A stretch of DNA of 64,000 nucleotides, taken from NCBI RefSeq assembly GCF_019711655.1, contig NZ_JAIGNU010000002.1, forward strand, positions 62,001-126,000, read 5' to 3'. This document shows positions 1 through 8,230 of this stretch, in pieces (the stretch's first letter is position 1; every line of letters begins with the position of its first letter). Under the pieces are notes generated by a model. It had not been told where the DNA came from, searched no databases, and saw nothing but the letters and a program-made list of their open reading frames with translations. Position numbers and translations under genes: made by a program. The stretch is from Qipengyuania mesophila (GTDB taxonomy: Bacteria; Pseudomonadota; Alphaproteobacteria; Sphingomonadales; Sphingomonadaceae).

Positions 1-1403
1 AGAACAGCCGCGGGCGGCGGCGCGGCCTCTCGGCACGGCTCGCCGATGTCGCGAGCTATGACGAGGCGGGCGGCGACGCGGTCGAGGCCGCAGTCGAGGC
101 GGCGCATGCCCTGCCGTCCGAAGGCTGGCTCGGGCGGCTAGCCGAGAATGCCCCGCTCGGCCCGCTCGAGGAACTGCTCGCTGCGGTCCGCGCGACCACC
201 TTCGCGCGTGACGAAAGCGGCCTCGAGGCAGGCTACGGCATCGAGACCGAATGCGCGCAGCTTCCCGGCGAGCTGGTCGAGGCGGCGGGCAGCGCGGCAC
301 AGGCTCTCGCCGCGATCCGCACGCCGCTGCTCAAGCTTGCCGGAAGGCTCGAGGCGGTGATGGAGGACGCGCCCGACTGGCTCGACGGCCAGGGCCGTGC
401 GCGGATCGAAGGCGCGCGCCATTCGCTCGCCTGGCGGATCGACCTGATCGCCGCATGGGAAGCGCTGCTCGGCCGCCTCGGCGGGCCCGCCGATCCCGAA
501 TTCGTCGACTGGCTGCAGGTCGACCGCAACGATGCGCGCGAATTCGATGTCGGGCTCTATCGCCACTGGCTCGACCCGATGAAGCCCTTCGCCAGGGTCG
601 TGCTCGAACCCGCGCATGGCGTGATGCTGACCAGCGCCACGCTGACCGATCGCGACGAGAGCGGGCCCGACTGGCCGCATGCGGTGACCAAGAGCGGCGC
701 GCCGCATCTAGAACTGCAGCCCAAGACCGCGCAGGCCGACAGCCCCTTCGACTATGCGGGCCGCGCCGAAGTGCTGATCGTCACCGATATCCGCAAGGGC
801 GACATTCCGGCGCTGGCGGGCGCCTACGCGCGGCTGATCGAGGCTTCGGACGGCGGCGTGCTCGGCCTGTTCACCGCGATCCGCCGGATGCGCGCGGTCT
901 ATGGCCGCATCGCCGACCGGCTCGCGCGCGCCGGCCTGCCGCTCTACGCGCAGCACGTCGATCCGATCGACACCGGCACGCTGACCGATATCTTCCGCGA
1001 CGATCCCCGCGCCAGCCTGCTCGGCACAGATGCGCTGCGCGACGGGGTCGACGTGCCCGGCCGGAGCTTGCGCTGCGTGGTCATGGAAAGCGTGCCCTGG
1101 CCGCGGCCGACGATCCTCCACCGCGCACGCCGCGCCGCCGCCGCCGAGCAGGAGGGCGGCGCGCAACGCTACGACGACCGCATCATCCGCGCGCGGCTGG
1201 CGCAGGCCTTCGGGCGGCTGATCCGCACGCGCGAGGATGCGGGCCATTTCGTCGTCCTCTCGCCCGCTTTTCCCAGCCGGCTGCTCAGCGCCTTCCCGGA
1301 AGGAACGCCCGTCACACGCCTGACGCTCGACGAGGCTTTACAGCGCGTCGCCCAGGGTGTTGTTAGCCCCGAGCATTCGCCAGCGGAGAACCCAACATCG
1401 TGA
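1..1403 (+). CDS. DinG-type ATP-dependent DNA helicase, C-terminal part (5' end outside window)
   Basis: The reading frame (third base of the window onward) is open from the left edge to a TGA at 1401-1403, so the N-terminal Walker A part is missing. What remains is the second half of a superfamily 2 XPD/DinG-like helicase, which unwinds DNA using ATP. Late motifs are visible: LTSATLTD near 613-640, a GTDALRDGVDVPG stretch, and a motif VI-like QAFGRLIRTRED near the end. Its stop overlaps the GTG start of the next gene, so the two are probably co-transcribed. Exact subfamily cannot be fixed without the N-terminus. Confidence 0.85.
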   Translation, partial: NSRGRRRGLSARLADVASYDEAGGDAVEAAVEAAHALPSEGWLGRLAENAPLGPLEELLAAVRATTFARDESGLEAGYGIETECAQLPGELVEAAGSAAQALAAIRTPLLKLAGRLEAVMEDAPDWLDGQGRARIEGARHSLAWRIDLIAAWEALLGRLGGPADPEFVDWLQVDRNDAREFDVGLYRHWLDPMKPFARVVLEPAHGVMLTSATLTDRDESGPDWPHAVTKSGAPHLELQPKTAQADSPFDYAGRAEVLIVTDIRKGDIPALAGAYARLIEASDGGVLGLFTAIRRMRAVYGRIADRLARAGLPLYAQHVDPIDTGTLTDIFRDDPRASLLGTDALRDGVDVPGRSLRCVVMESVPWPRPTILHRARRAAAAEQEGGAQRYDDRIIRARLAQAFGRLIRTREDAGHFVVLSPAFPSRLLSAFPEGTPVTRLTLDEALQRVAQGVVSPEHSPAENPTS

Positions 1404-1927
1404 AGATCCTCGGCCTGTTGCGCCACGCCAAGTCCGACTGGGGCCAGAGCGACAAGCGCGATTTCGACCGAGGACTGAACGATCGGGGCCACCGCGGCGC
1501 GCATGTCATCGGCGAGCATATTGCGAAGCATGGCATCAAGTGGGACAAGCTCGTCGCCAGCCCCGCCACGCGGGTCAGGCTGACGGTCGAGGACGCACTC
1601 CCCGACCTCACCCCGCACTGGGACGAGCGGCTCTATCTCGCTGGGACCGACACGATCATGGACGTCATCCGCGAAAGCGGCGGCGATGCGGATGCGCTGC
1701 TGGTTTCGGGCCATAATCCGGGCCTCGGCGACATGCTGTTCGAACTGGTATCGCCCAAGAACGAGAACGCGCTCTACGACGAGGCCAAGGTCAAGTTCCC
1801 CACCGCCGCCTATGCGGTGTTCGAACTCGATATCGAGGACTGGAGCGAACTGCGCGACGGCTGCGGCGTGCTGGTCCAATTCGCCCGCCCGCGCGATCTC
1901 GATCCGGAGCTGGGACCGGAATATTAG
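1400..1927 (+). CDS. SixA-like histidine phosphatase family protein
   Basis: 175 aa starting at a GTG that overlaps the upstream helicase stop (GTGA). The N-terminus carries the phosphoglycerate-mutase/SixA signature LLRHAKSDWG, with phospho-accepting His9. The second catalytic histidine is expected in SGHNPGL (His105). SixA proteins dephosphorylate phosphohistidine on HPt domains or phosphotransfer proteins; the true substrate here is unknown. Length and motif order fit the SixA/SixA-like branch rather than cofactor-dependent mutases. Overlap suggests translational coupling to the helicase. Confidence 0.85.
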   Translation: MKILGLLRHAKSDWGQSDKRDFDRGLNDRGHRGAHVIGEHIAKHGIKWDKLVASPATRVRLTVEDALPDLTPHWDERLYLAGTDTIMDVIRESGGDADALLVSGHNPGLGDMLFELVSPKNENALYDEAKVKFPTAAYAVFELDIEDWSELRDGCGVLVQFARPRDLDPELGPEY

Positions 1928-2034
1928 TGCGGCTGATCCGGTTTGCGGTGTAGAGCGTTCGCAAGGGTTGGGCGGCTATTGGGTGGAAAGCAGACTTTCG
2001 AAGCAGGCCCCTCTTCACGCGCGTAAACAGGTGA

Positions 2035-2445
2035 TCAGTACTGTTTCACACGATACGGCTCGATGCCCAAGTCGATGCCGAGGCTCGCGATCGCTGAGAG
2101 CAACTCGACGTCGAAGACCTCACCGTGCTCGCCACAGGTCCAGCCAACGAAGAAGCTTAGCCTGCCTCCACTCTGCTTGATTTCTTCGATGTAGCTTTTC
2201 TTCGCCTCAAGTTTATCCACGAGGCCTTTGAAGCAGTCAGCCAGCTTGCCATCTTCACCTGAGGCGAGATCGAAATGACAGTAGCTTTCTCGATACGTCC
2301 CTGAGAGCGGGGTGCCCTTGGATGTCTTTCGCGCCTTACCAGCCGTTTTTTTGTGCGACGCTTCGAGTGCAAACCCTCGCTCGACCAGATCCGGGTCGGC
2401 ATGGGGGTGCCAAACCTGAAGACCGATAGAATATTGAAAGCTCAT
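2035..2445 (-). CDS. DUF4279-like protein, atypical base composition
   Basis: 136 aa beginning MSFQYSIGLQVWHP. The opening strand followed by WHPHADPDLVERGFALEASHKK resembles DUF4279 proteins, which start with a similar beta-strand and an HP-x-DP motif and have no firmly known function; some occur near immunity or toxin genes. No signal peptide or membrane segment. The central part (2161-2280) is about 50 percent GC by count, clearly below the roughly 65-70 percent flanking genes, and codon use is AT-richer, suggesting recent acquisition. It is isolated, opposite in direction to SixA and same direction as soxR, with no partner gene beside it. Confidence 0.65.
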   Translation of the reverse strand: MSFQYSIGLQVWHPHADPDLVERGFALEASHKKTAGKARKTSKGTPLSGTYRESYCHFDLASGEDGKLADCFKGLVDKLEAKKSYIEEIKQSGGRLSFFVGWTCGEHGEVFDVELLSAIASLGIDLGIEPYRVKQY

Positions 2446-2505
2446 CCGAGCAGGTTAGATGGTCAGCGAATATCTGCAATCGCGTCGAGAGCAGAATGTC
2501 GTGAA

Positions 2506-2943
2506 TCACCGCAGCACCCGCGGCCCCGGCCCGCCTTCGGCGGCGATGTCGTCGGGATTGTACAGCTTGCAGGTCTTGAGGCTGAGGCAGCCGCAGCCGA
2601 TGCAGCCGTCGAGATTGTCGCGCATCGCGCGCAATTGCTCGATCCGCCGGTCGAGGCTGCCGCGGATCGCCTCGCTGATCTTCCACCAGTCGAAGCTCGA
2701 CGGCGCACGGCCCTTGGGCAGGCTGCGCAGGTGCTCGCCGATCTCCTCGAGCGAGAGACCGAGCTTCTGGACGATCAGGATGAAACTCAGCCGCCTTATG
2801 TCGCTGCGCAGGAATCGCCGCTGGTTGCCCGCGGTGCGGAAGGATTCGATCAGCCCCTTGTCCTCGTAGAAGCGGATCGCCGAGGTCGAGAGGCCGGTGC
2901 GGCGCGCAAGATCGCCGATGGTGAGGTGGTCGTTCGCATTCAT
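2506..2943 (-). CDS. soxR: Redox-sensitive transcriptional activator SoxR
   Basis: 145 aa MerR-family regulator. Residues 7-45 form the winged HTH (LTIGDLARRTGLSTSAIRFYEDKGLI), followed by a dimerisation helix. The [2Fe-2S] cluster ligands are intact: C114, C117, C119 and C125 in the pattern C-x2-C-x-C-x5-C. In this family oxidation of the cluster by redox-cycling compounds switches on target promoters. It diverges from a VOC gene, and a SoxR-box promoter lies in the 126-bp gap. No soxS is nearby, consistent with SoxR in non-enteric bacteria directly controlling a few genes. Confidence 0.95.
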   Translation of the reverse strand: MNANDHLTIGDLARRTGLSTSAIRFYEDKGLIESFRTAGNQRRFLRSDIRRLSFILIVQKLGLSLEEIGEHLRSLPKGRAPSSFDWWKISEAIRGSLDRRIEQLRAMRDNLDGCIGCGCLSLKTCKLYNPDDIAAEGGPGPRVLR

Positions 2944-2970
2944 CGATTTCTCTGATAGGCGTTTTGCGGC

Positions 2971-3001
2971 TTGACCTCAAGTGAACTTTAAGTTGCATAA
3001 G
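2971..3001 (+). promoter_or_regulatory. SoxR-box promoter driving the VOC gene
   Basis: A -35 TTGACC (2971-2976) and a -10-like CATAAG (2996-3001) are separated by 19 bp, the lengthened spacer typical of MerR-family activated promoters. Between them sits CCTCAAGTGAACTTTAAG (2975-2992), matching the enterobacterial SoxR operator CCTCAAGTTAACTTGAGG at 15 of 18 positions. Orientation points to the VOC gene at 3070. Confidence 0.85.
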
Positions 3002-3069
3002 TCCGGGCATCGCAAGACGGGATGCCCGGGCCGGCCATGGTCCGCGAGCTCCCCAACAGGAGATGCACC

Positions 3070-3441
3070 ATGGCCACAGGACGCCTCGAACACGCCAATA
3101 TCTCGGTCACCGATCCCGAGCGCAGCGCCGCGCTGCTCAAGGACCTGCTCGGCTGGGAGGAACGCTGGCGCGGCCCTTCTCTGCAAAGCGGCCGTTCGGT
3201 CCACATTGGCGCCGAGCACGATTACATCGCGCTCTACACCGGCGATCACGTGAAGGGCGAATACAGCAAGGGCCAACCGCTCAACCACGTCGCCTTCACG
3301 GTCGACGATCTCGATGCGGCCGAAAAGGTTGTGACCGAGCACGGCCTCGAGCCTTTCGGGCACGACGATTACGAGCCCGGGCGCCGGTTCTATTTCTTCG
3401 ACTGGGACGGGATCGAATTCGAGGTGGTCAGCTATGAATGA
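3070..3441 (+). CDS. VOC family (glyoxalase/bleomycin-resistance fold) protein, probable SoxR target
   Basis: 123 aa single VOC domain: LEHANISVTDPERSAALLKDLLGW at the start, central PLNHVAFTVDDLD, and a C-terminal FDWDGIEFEVVSYE with the usual metal-side glutamate. Start chosen at ATG 3070 because AGGAG lies just upstream (about 3058-3062); an earlier in-frame ATG at 3022 lacks one. VOC proteins handle metals and small electrophiles (glyoxalase, dioxygenase, drug binding); the substrate cannot be told. The SoxR-box promoter upstream implies induction by redox-cycling agents. Confidence 0.85.
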   Translation: MATGRLEHANISVTDPERSAALLKDLLGWEERWRGPSLQSGRSVHIGAEHDYIALYTGDHVKGEYSKGQPLNHVAFTVDDLDAAEKVVTEHGLEPFGHDDYEPGRRFYFFDWDGIEFEVVSYE

Positions 3442-3458
3442 GCCGATGCCCCGCGAAC

Positions 3459-3782
3459 CTATGTTCGCGCCGCCTGCCCCGCGCCGACCGGTCCGTGGAA
3501 CCCGGCCATCGCCGCCAGGGGCACTTCCTCGAAGCGGCCCAGCCAGCGCCGGGCCATTTTCGCCAGCGGCACCGGGTTGAGATAGTGCCGCTTGCAGCGT
3601 CCGTCGCGCTCCGAGGCGACCAGCTCGGCCGCCTCGAGCACGGCGAGGTGCTTGGCCACCGCCTGCCGCGTCATCGGCAGGTCCTCGGCAAGGTCGGACA
3701 GCGTCAGCCCGCCCTCCTCGCTCAGCCGGTCGAGCAGCAGCCGGCGGGTGGGATCGGAAAGCGCCACGAAAGTGTCGGTCAT
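3459..3782 (-). CDS. ArsR/SdpR-family transcriptional regulator
   Basis: 107 aa winged-helix repressor: FVALSDPTRRLLLDRLSEEGGLTL and the recognition region MTRQAVAKHLAVLEAAELV are typical of ArsR-like proteins. No CxC metal-binding pair is visible, so it probably senses something other than arsenic-type thiophilic metals. It converges on the VOC gene (17 bp between stops) and has no obvious downstream target in the same direction within the next gap. The C-terminal tail PVGAGQAART looks unstructured. Confidence 0.85.
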   Translation of the reverse strand: MTDTFVALSDPTRRLLLDRLSEEGGLTLSDLAEDLPMTRQAVAKHLAVLEAAELVASERDGRCKRHYLNPVPLAKMARRWLGRFEEVPLAAMAGFHGPVGAGQAART

Positions 3783-3861
3783 GGCCGCAAGGTTAAGAAG
3801 CGCTTGCCGAGTCGCTCAAGTTTGCCGGCCCGCGGGGACGCTACTTGTCCACGGATCGGGT

Positions 3862-4314
3862 TCAGCCCGGCAGGGTACCGGTCTGGCGCAGCGCCTCGGC
3901 GAGCGCGATCGCGGCGCTGGTGGCGACGTTGAGCGAGCGAACCCCCTCGCGCATCGGCAGACGCAGCTGTGCGTAGCTGGCATGCACAACATGGTCGGGC
4001 ACGCCGGCGCTCTCCTTGCCGAACAGCAGCACGTCGTCGGCGCGATAGGCGAAGTCATAGGCCGATTGCGTCGACTTGGTGGTGAAGAGCACCAGCCGCG
4101 CCTCCCCAAGCGTTTCTAGGAAGGCTTCGAAGCCCGCGTGGCGCACGATCTCGACATGGTCGATATAGTCCATCGCCGCGCGCCGGACGCGGCGGTCGTC
4201 CCAGGTAAAGCCCATCGGCTCGATCAGGTCGATGGCCGCGCCGAGACACGCCCCGAGCCGCATCACCGCACCGACATTCCCGGCAATCTCGGGTTCGAAC
4301 ATCGCGATACGCAT
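3862..4314 (-). CDS. trmL: tRNA (cytidine(34)-2'-O)-methyltransferase TrmL
   Basis: 150 aa SPOUT-class methyltransferase. It starts MRIAMFEPEIAGNVGAVMRL, matching the TrmL/YibK opening (xxPxIxxNxG). The C-terminal knot region carries LFGKESAGVPD and LRLPMREGVRSLNVATSAAI, which bind S-adenosylmethionine. TrmL methylates the wobble nucleotide ribose of tRNA-Leu isoacceptors. Length is normal for the family. It is the last gene of the ubiA-yedK-trmL operon, 3 bp after yedK. Confidence 0.92.
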   Translation of the reverse strand: MRIAMFEPEIAGNVGAVMRLGACLGAAIDLIEPMGFTWDDRRVRRAAMDYIDHVEIVRHAGFEAFLETLGEARLVLFTTKSTQSAYDFAYRADDVLLFGKESAGVPDHVVHASYAQLRLPMREGVRSLNVATSAAIALAEALRQTGTLPG

Positions 4315-4317
4315 GGG

Positions 4318-4944
4318 TCAGAGCAGCCTTGTCGCGGTCGCCGCACTGCCGGCCCAGGGCTCGTCCGTGCGATCGAGCGTCAGCGGGCCTTCCCAGGGGC
4401 GGCACAGGTCCAGCGCCTCTTCGGGCGAGCCGCCGGTCCAGCGAGCCCAGTCCTCATCGCGCAGCAGCACGGGCATGCGCGTGTGACATTCGGCCGCCGC
4501 GCCGCAGGCCTCGGTCATGACCATCGAATAGCAGCGCCCCCATTCCTCGCTGTCGCGCCAGACTCCCGCAACCGCGAAAAGTTCGGCATCCGGACGCGAC
4601 AGCCAGCTTCGCGTCTTCCCGCCCCTCGGCCCTTCTGCCTCGGCCCAGGCGGTAACCGGGATCAGGCAGCGGCGCTCCTCGAAGCTGTAGCGCCAGAAGA
4701 AGCTGTCGAGCTTGTCTGCGCGCGCGTTGTTCACCGGCTTGGGCTTCAACGGCTGGCCATTTCTGCCCTTCATCGCCAGGGGGAAACCCCAGGTCATCTG
4801 CGTGAGCCTGCCCTCCGCCACGACAGCGCCGGGATAGCCAGGAAAGACCTCGGTGCCGAAATTGGCCCCGCCAAGCGCGTCGACCGCGCCGAACCACTTC
4901 GCGACCTCGTCCTTGGTCTTGGTCATATTGTAGAGATTGCACAT
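4318..4944 (-). CDS. yedK: SOS response-associated peptidase (HMCES/YedK), abasic-site shield
   Basis: 208 aa SRAP-domain protein. After Met removal Cys2 (MCNLYN) becomes the N-terminal nucleophile that crosslinks to abasic sites in single-stranded DNA. Expected partners are present: Asn72/73 in PVNNARADK, the acidic AWAEAEG near 99-105, and His154 in AECHTRMPVLL. Its ATG overlaps the ubiA stop, so it is in the ubiA operon; no LexA-type box is visible upstream of ubiA, so SOS control is not evident here. Confidence 0.93.
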   Translation of the reverse strand: MCNLYNMTKTKDEVAKWFGAVDALGGANFGTEVFPGYPGAVVAEGRLTQMTWGFPLAMKGRNGQPLKPKPVNNARADKLDSFFWRYSFEERRCLIPVTAWAEAEGPRGGKTRSWLSRPDAELFAVAGVWRDSEEWGRCYSMVMTEACGAAAECHTRMPVLLRDEDWARWTGGSPEEALDLCRPWEGPLTLDRTDEPWAGSAATATRLL

Positions 4945-5858
4945 CAGGCGTTGCCCACAACGAAACAGGCTGCGGCGACCAGCGCGCCGGCCATGCGGTT
5001 CGAGCGGAAGCGGTCGAGCGGATTACCCGGAGCCTCGCCATCGAGCGTCGCGACCTGCCAGAGCAGGTGCCCAGCCGCCGGGAGCAGTGCGAGCAGCGCG
5101 ACCCAGTCGGCGCGATAGAACCAGAAGGCGAGCGCCCAGAAAGCAACCGCACCGGCGTAGAACAGCGCCACCCCGCCCTTCACCCGACCGCCGAGCCGCA
5201 GCGCGGAAGAGCGGATGCCGACCAGCGCATCATCTTCCCGGTCCTGCATGGCGTAGATCGTGTCGTATCCGATCACCCACAGCACGCTGCCAGCATACAT
5301 GGCCGCGAGCGCATCCCAATTGTCCGCCCGCAGCTGCGTCCAGCCGACCAGCAGGCCCCAGGTGAAGACCATGCCGAGCCAGGCCTGCGGCCACCAGGTT
5401 ATCCGCTTCATGAAAGGATAGGCGGCGACCAGCGCGATGCTCCCCAGCGCGACCCCCTGCGCCAGCGGTCGCAATTGCAGCAGCACCAGCAGCCCGATGG
5501 CGCAGAGCGCCAACAGCCATCCCCACGCCAGTTTCTTCGACACGCGTCCGCTCGCCACCGGGCGCAGGGCGGTGCGCGCAACCTGCCGGTCGAGGTCGGC
5601 GTCGACGATGTCGTTATAGACGCAGCCAGCGCCGCGCATCGCAATGCTCCCGAGCAGCAGCCACGCGACCAGCTCGAGCTGCCAGCCAGCCCCGGTCAGC
5701 CACACGCCCCAGGCGCAGGGCCAGAACAGCAGCCACCAGCCGATCGGCCGGTCGAATCGTGCCAGCTGCGCCAGGTCGCGCGGCATTTGGGGCAGCCGCG
5801 CGACGAGGCCGCGGTGCTCGCTGTCGGGTACGACGTCGGGAGTGGCGGTCTCGCTCAT
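4944..5858 (-). CDS. ubiA: 4-hydroxybenzoate polyprenyltransferase UbiA
   Basis: 304 aa integral membrane prenyltransferase of ubiquinone synthesis, attaching the polyprenyl tail to 4-hydroxybenzoate. Both Asp-rich motifs are seen: N82-D-x2-D-x3-D90 (NDIVDADLD) and the second, D199..D206..D210 (YDTIYAMQDREDD). Seven to nine hydrophobic segments fill the rest. The ATG at 5858 is preceded by AGGGAG; although the frame stays open far upstream, that extension lies opposite rsmE and is not used. First gene of ubiA-yedK-trmL, divergent from rsmE with a 39-bp gap. Confidence 0.95.
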   Translation of the reverse strand: MSETATPDVVPDSEHRGLVARLPQMPRDLAQLARFDRPIGWWLLFWPCAWGVWLTGAGWQLELVAWLLLGSIAMRGAGCVYNDIVDADLDRQVARTALRPVASGRVSKKLAWGWLLALCAIGLLVLLQLRPLAQGVALGSIALVAAYPFMKRITWWPQAWLGMVFTWGLLVGWTQLRADNWDALAAMYAGSVLWVIGYDTIYAMQDREDDALVGIRSSALRLGGRVKGGVALFYAGAVAFWALAFWFYRADWVALLALLPAAGHLLWQVATLDGEAPGNPLDRFRSNRMAGALVAAACFVVGNA

Positions 5859-5897
5859 GGCTTGCTCCCTAACCGCGCCCGTGCCACCTGCAAAGCC

Positions 5898-6653
5898 ATG
5901 CCTGCCACCCCCGCCTGGCCGCCCAAGAGCGCCCCTCGCCTGTTCGTCGAGCACGCCCTGTCCGCCGACCAGCCCGTGCAGATCGAGGGCAACCAGGCGC
6001 ATTACCTCGCCAAGGTGATGCGCGTGACCCCCGGCGACGCTGTGATCCTGTGCGATGACGTGACCGGCGAATGGGCCGCCGAAGTGATCGAAGTGGCCAA
6101 GCGTCACCTCCTTCTCCAGCCCCGCGACCACCAGCGCCCGCGCGAACCGGTGCCCGATTTCTGGCTCTGCCCCGCACTGCTCAAGAAGGACCGCTTCGAC
6201 ATGGTGCTCGAAAAGGCGACCGAGCTCGGCGCCGCGCGGATCGTCCCTGTCATCACGCGCCGCTGCGTCGCCGACAAGCTCAATGCCGAACGCGCCGCCA
6301 CGGTGGTCACCGAAGCCGCCGAACAATGCGCGCGCACCGCACTGCCCGAAGTCGCGCCGGTGACGAAGCTCGAGGCGCTGCTGCGCGGCTGGCCGCAAGA
6401 ACGCCACCTGTTCTTCGCCGACGAGGAGGGCGGCGAGCCGGCGGCCGATGCCTTCTGCTACGCCGAGGGGCCCGCCGCGCTGCTGGTCGGGCCCGAAGGC
6501 GGGTTCGACGATGCCGAGCGCGCCGCGATCCGCGCGCATCCGGCATCGGTCGCGATCACCCTCGGCCCGCGGATCCTGCGCGGCGAAACCGCGGCGATCG
6601 CCGGCATGGCGGTATGGATGGCCGAGGCCGGCGACTGGATCGACGAAGAATAA
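5898..6653 (+). CDS. rsmE: 16S rRNA (uracil(1498)-N(3))-methyltransferase RsmE
   Basis: 251 aa SPOUT methyltransferase. An N-terminal PUA-like part (RLFVEHALSADQP..NQAHYLAKVMRV) is followed by KKDRFDMVLEKATELGAARIVP and the SAM-binding knot LLVGPEGGFDDAE near residue 195 and LGPRILRGETA near 223, all hallmarks of RsmE. It methylates U1498 of 16S rRNA in assembled 30S subunits. The frame is open for 800 bp upstream, but family alignment places the start at ATG 5898. Followed 41 bp later by gshA in the same direction. Confidence 0.94.
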   Translation: MPATPAWPPKSAPRLFVEHALSADQPVQIEGNQAHYLAKVMRVTPGDAVILCDDVTGEWAAEVIEVAKRHLLLQPRDHQRPREPVPDFWLCPALLKKDRFDMVLEKATELGAARIVPVITRRCVADKLNAERAATVVTEAAEQCARTALPEVAPVTKLEALLRGWPQERHLFFADEEGGEPAADAFCYAEGPAALLVGPEGGFDDAERAAIRAHPASVAITLGPRILRGETAAIAGMAVWMAEAGDWIDEE

Positions 6654-6694
6654 TTTCCTTTCCACGCAAGGTTCCGTTTCCTAACGAAACCGGC

Positions 6695-8065
6695 ATGAGC
6701 ACGCGCGACATCTCCGCCAAGGAAGATCCCATCATCGAATCGCGCGACCAGTTGGTCGCCCCGATGCAACTCGGCGAAAAGCCGGAGGCGGACTGGCGCA
6801 TCGGCACCGAGCACGAGAAGCTCGTCTATTGCCGCAAGACCTTCAAGGCGCCGTCCTACGACGAGCCCGGCGGCATCCGCGACATCCTGATGGCGCTGAC
6901 CGAGTTCGGCTGGGAGCCGATCGAGGAAGGCGGCAAGGTCATCGCGATGAAGGGCGACGATGGCACGGTCAGCCTCGAGCCCGCCGGCCAGCTCGAACTC
7001 TCGGGCGCTCCGCTCGAGAACCTGCACCAGACCTGCGCCGAGACCGGCCGGCACCTCGACCAGGTGAAACAGGTTGGCGAACGCTTCGGCGTGGGTTTCC
7101 TCGGCCTCGGCATGTGGCCCGACAAGACCCGCGCTGAGCTGCCGGTGATGCCCAAGGGGCGCTACGAGATCATGATGCGGCACATGCCGCGCGTCGGCAG
7201 CCTCGGCCTCGACATGATGCTGCGCACGTGCACCATTCAGGTCAATCTCGACTATTCGAGCGAGGCCGACATGGCGCAGAAGTTCCGCACCGGCCTCGCG
7301 CTCCAGCCGCTGGCAACAGCGCTGTTCGCCAATTCGCCCTTCACCGAAGGGAAGCCCAACGGTTACCTGTCGTATCGCAGCCATATCTGGAGCGACACCG
7401 ACCCGCATCGCACCGGCATGCTGCCCTTCGTCTTCGAGGACGGCTTCGGCTACGAGCGCTGGGTCGACTACATGCTCGACGTCCCGATGTATTTCGTCTT
7501 CCGCAACGGCAAGTACATCGATGCCGCCGGCCTCAGCTTCCGCGATTTCCTCGACGGCAATCTCTCGGTCCTGCCCGGCGAAAAGCCCACCCAGAGCGAT
7601 TGGTGGGATCACCTCTCGACCGCATTCCCCGAGGTCCGCCTCAAGAGCTTCCTCGAAATGCGCGGCGCCGACGGCGGTCCGTGGAGCCGCATCTGCGCGC
7701 TGCCCGCCTTCTGGGTGGGCCTGCTCTACGACCAGGCCGCGCTCGATGGGGCCTGGGATCTCGTCAAGCACTGGACGATGGAAGAACGCGAGGAACTGCG
7801 CAACGCGGTACCGAAACTGGCGCTCGACGCGCCGATCCCGGGCGGCGGCAAGCTGCGCGACCTGGCAAAGGACGTGCTCGCCATCTCGCGTGCCGGGCTC
7901 GCCGCGCGTGGCCGCTACAACAGTTCGGGCGACAACGAGACCGGCTTCCTCGAGACGCTCGACGAGATCGTCGCTAGCGGCAAGGTTCCGGCGCAGGTCC
8001 TGCTCGACCGCTACCACAGCGAATGGGGCGGCGACATCAAGCGCGTCTACAAATACAGCTTCTGA
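6695..8065 (+). CDS. gshA: Glutamate--cysteine ligase (alphaproteobacterial/plant type)
   Basis: 456 aa enzyme making gamma-glutamylcysteine, the first step of glutathione synthesis. RIGTEHEKLVY near residue 38, MKGDDGTVSLEPAGQLELSGAP and MMLRTCTIQVNLDYSSEADM are family signatures of the class II/plant-like ligase. Two redox cysteines known from plant enzymes are not evident. Start at ATG 6695 follows a gap after rsmE. A glutathione pool is consistent with the two GST-rich regions and GFA protein later in the window. Confidence 0.93.
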   Translation: MSTRDISAKEDPIIESRDQLVAPMQLGEKPEADWRIGTEHEKLVYCRKTFKAPSYDEPGGIRDILMALTEFGWEPIEEGGKVIAMKGDDGTVSLEPAGQLELSGAPLENLHQTCAETGRHLDQVKQVGERFGVGFLGLGMWPDKTRAELPVMPKGRYEIMMRHMPRVGSLGLDMMLRTCTIQVNLDYSSEADMAQKFRTGLALQPLATALFANSPFTEGKPNGYLSYRSHIWSDTDPHRTGMLPFVFEDGFGYERWVDYMLDVPMYFVFRNGKYIDAAGLSFRDFLDGNLSVLPGEKPTQSDWWDHLSTAFPEVRLKSFLEMRGADGGPWSRICALPAFWVGLLYDQAALDGAWDLVKHWTMEEREELRNAVPKLALDAPIPGGGKLRDLAKDVLAISRAGLAARGRYNSSGDNETGFLETLDEIVASGKVPAQVLLDRYHSEWGGDIKRVYKYSF

Positions 8066-8071
8066 GAAGGC

Positions 8072-8086
8072 ACCGATCGTATCGGT
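8072..8086 (+). terminator. Weak hairpin after gshA
   Basis: ACCGAT-CGT-ATCGGT forms a perfect 6-bp stem with a 3-nt loop 7 bp after the gshA stop, followed by TTGTCG. The stem is short and the T-run poor, so this may only be a weak or rho-assisted terminator. The remaining 8087-8230 shows nothing else I can name. Confidence 0.3.
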
Positions 8087-8230
8087 TTGTCGCAGGCGTA
8101 ACGCCAGCGTCTCGGAATGCGATGGTTCAATCCATAGCGTACAAGATGATACCGGGCGCCGTTGACCTGTAGCCCTTCCCCGTCATTCATCGGACCGGGT
8201 TCCGAGGGATGAGAGGATGAGGGTCTAGGC

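Noticed and set aside
4944-6665. Frame continuing past the ubiA start up to 573 codons
   Set aside because: The extension lies entirely opposite rsmE, which has diagnostic SPOUT motifs; ubiA has its own Shine-Dalgarno at 5858.
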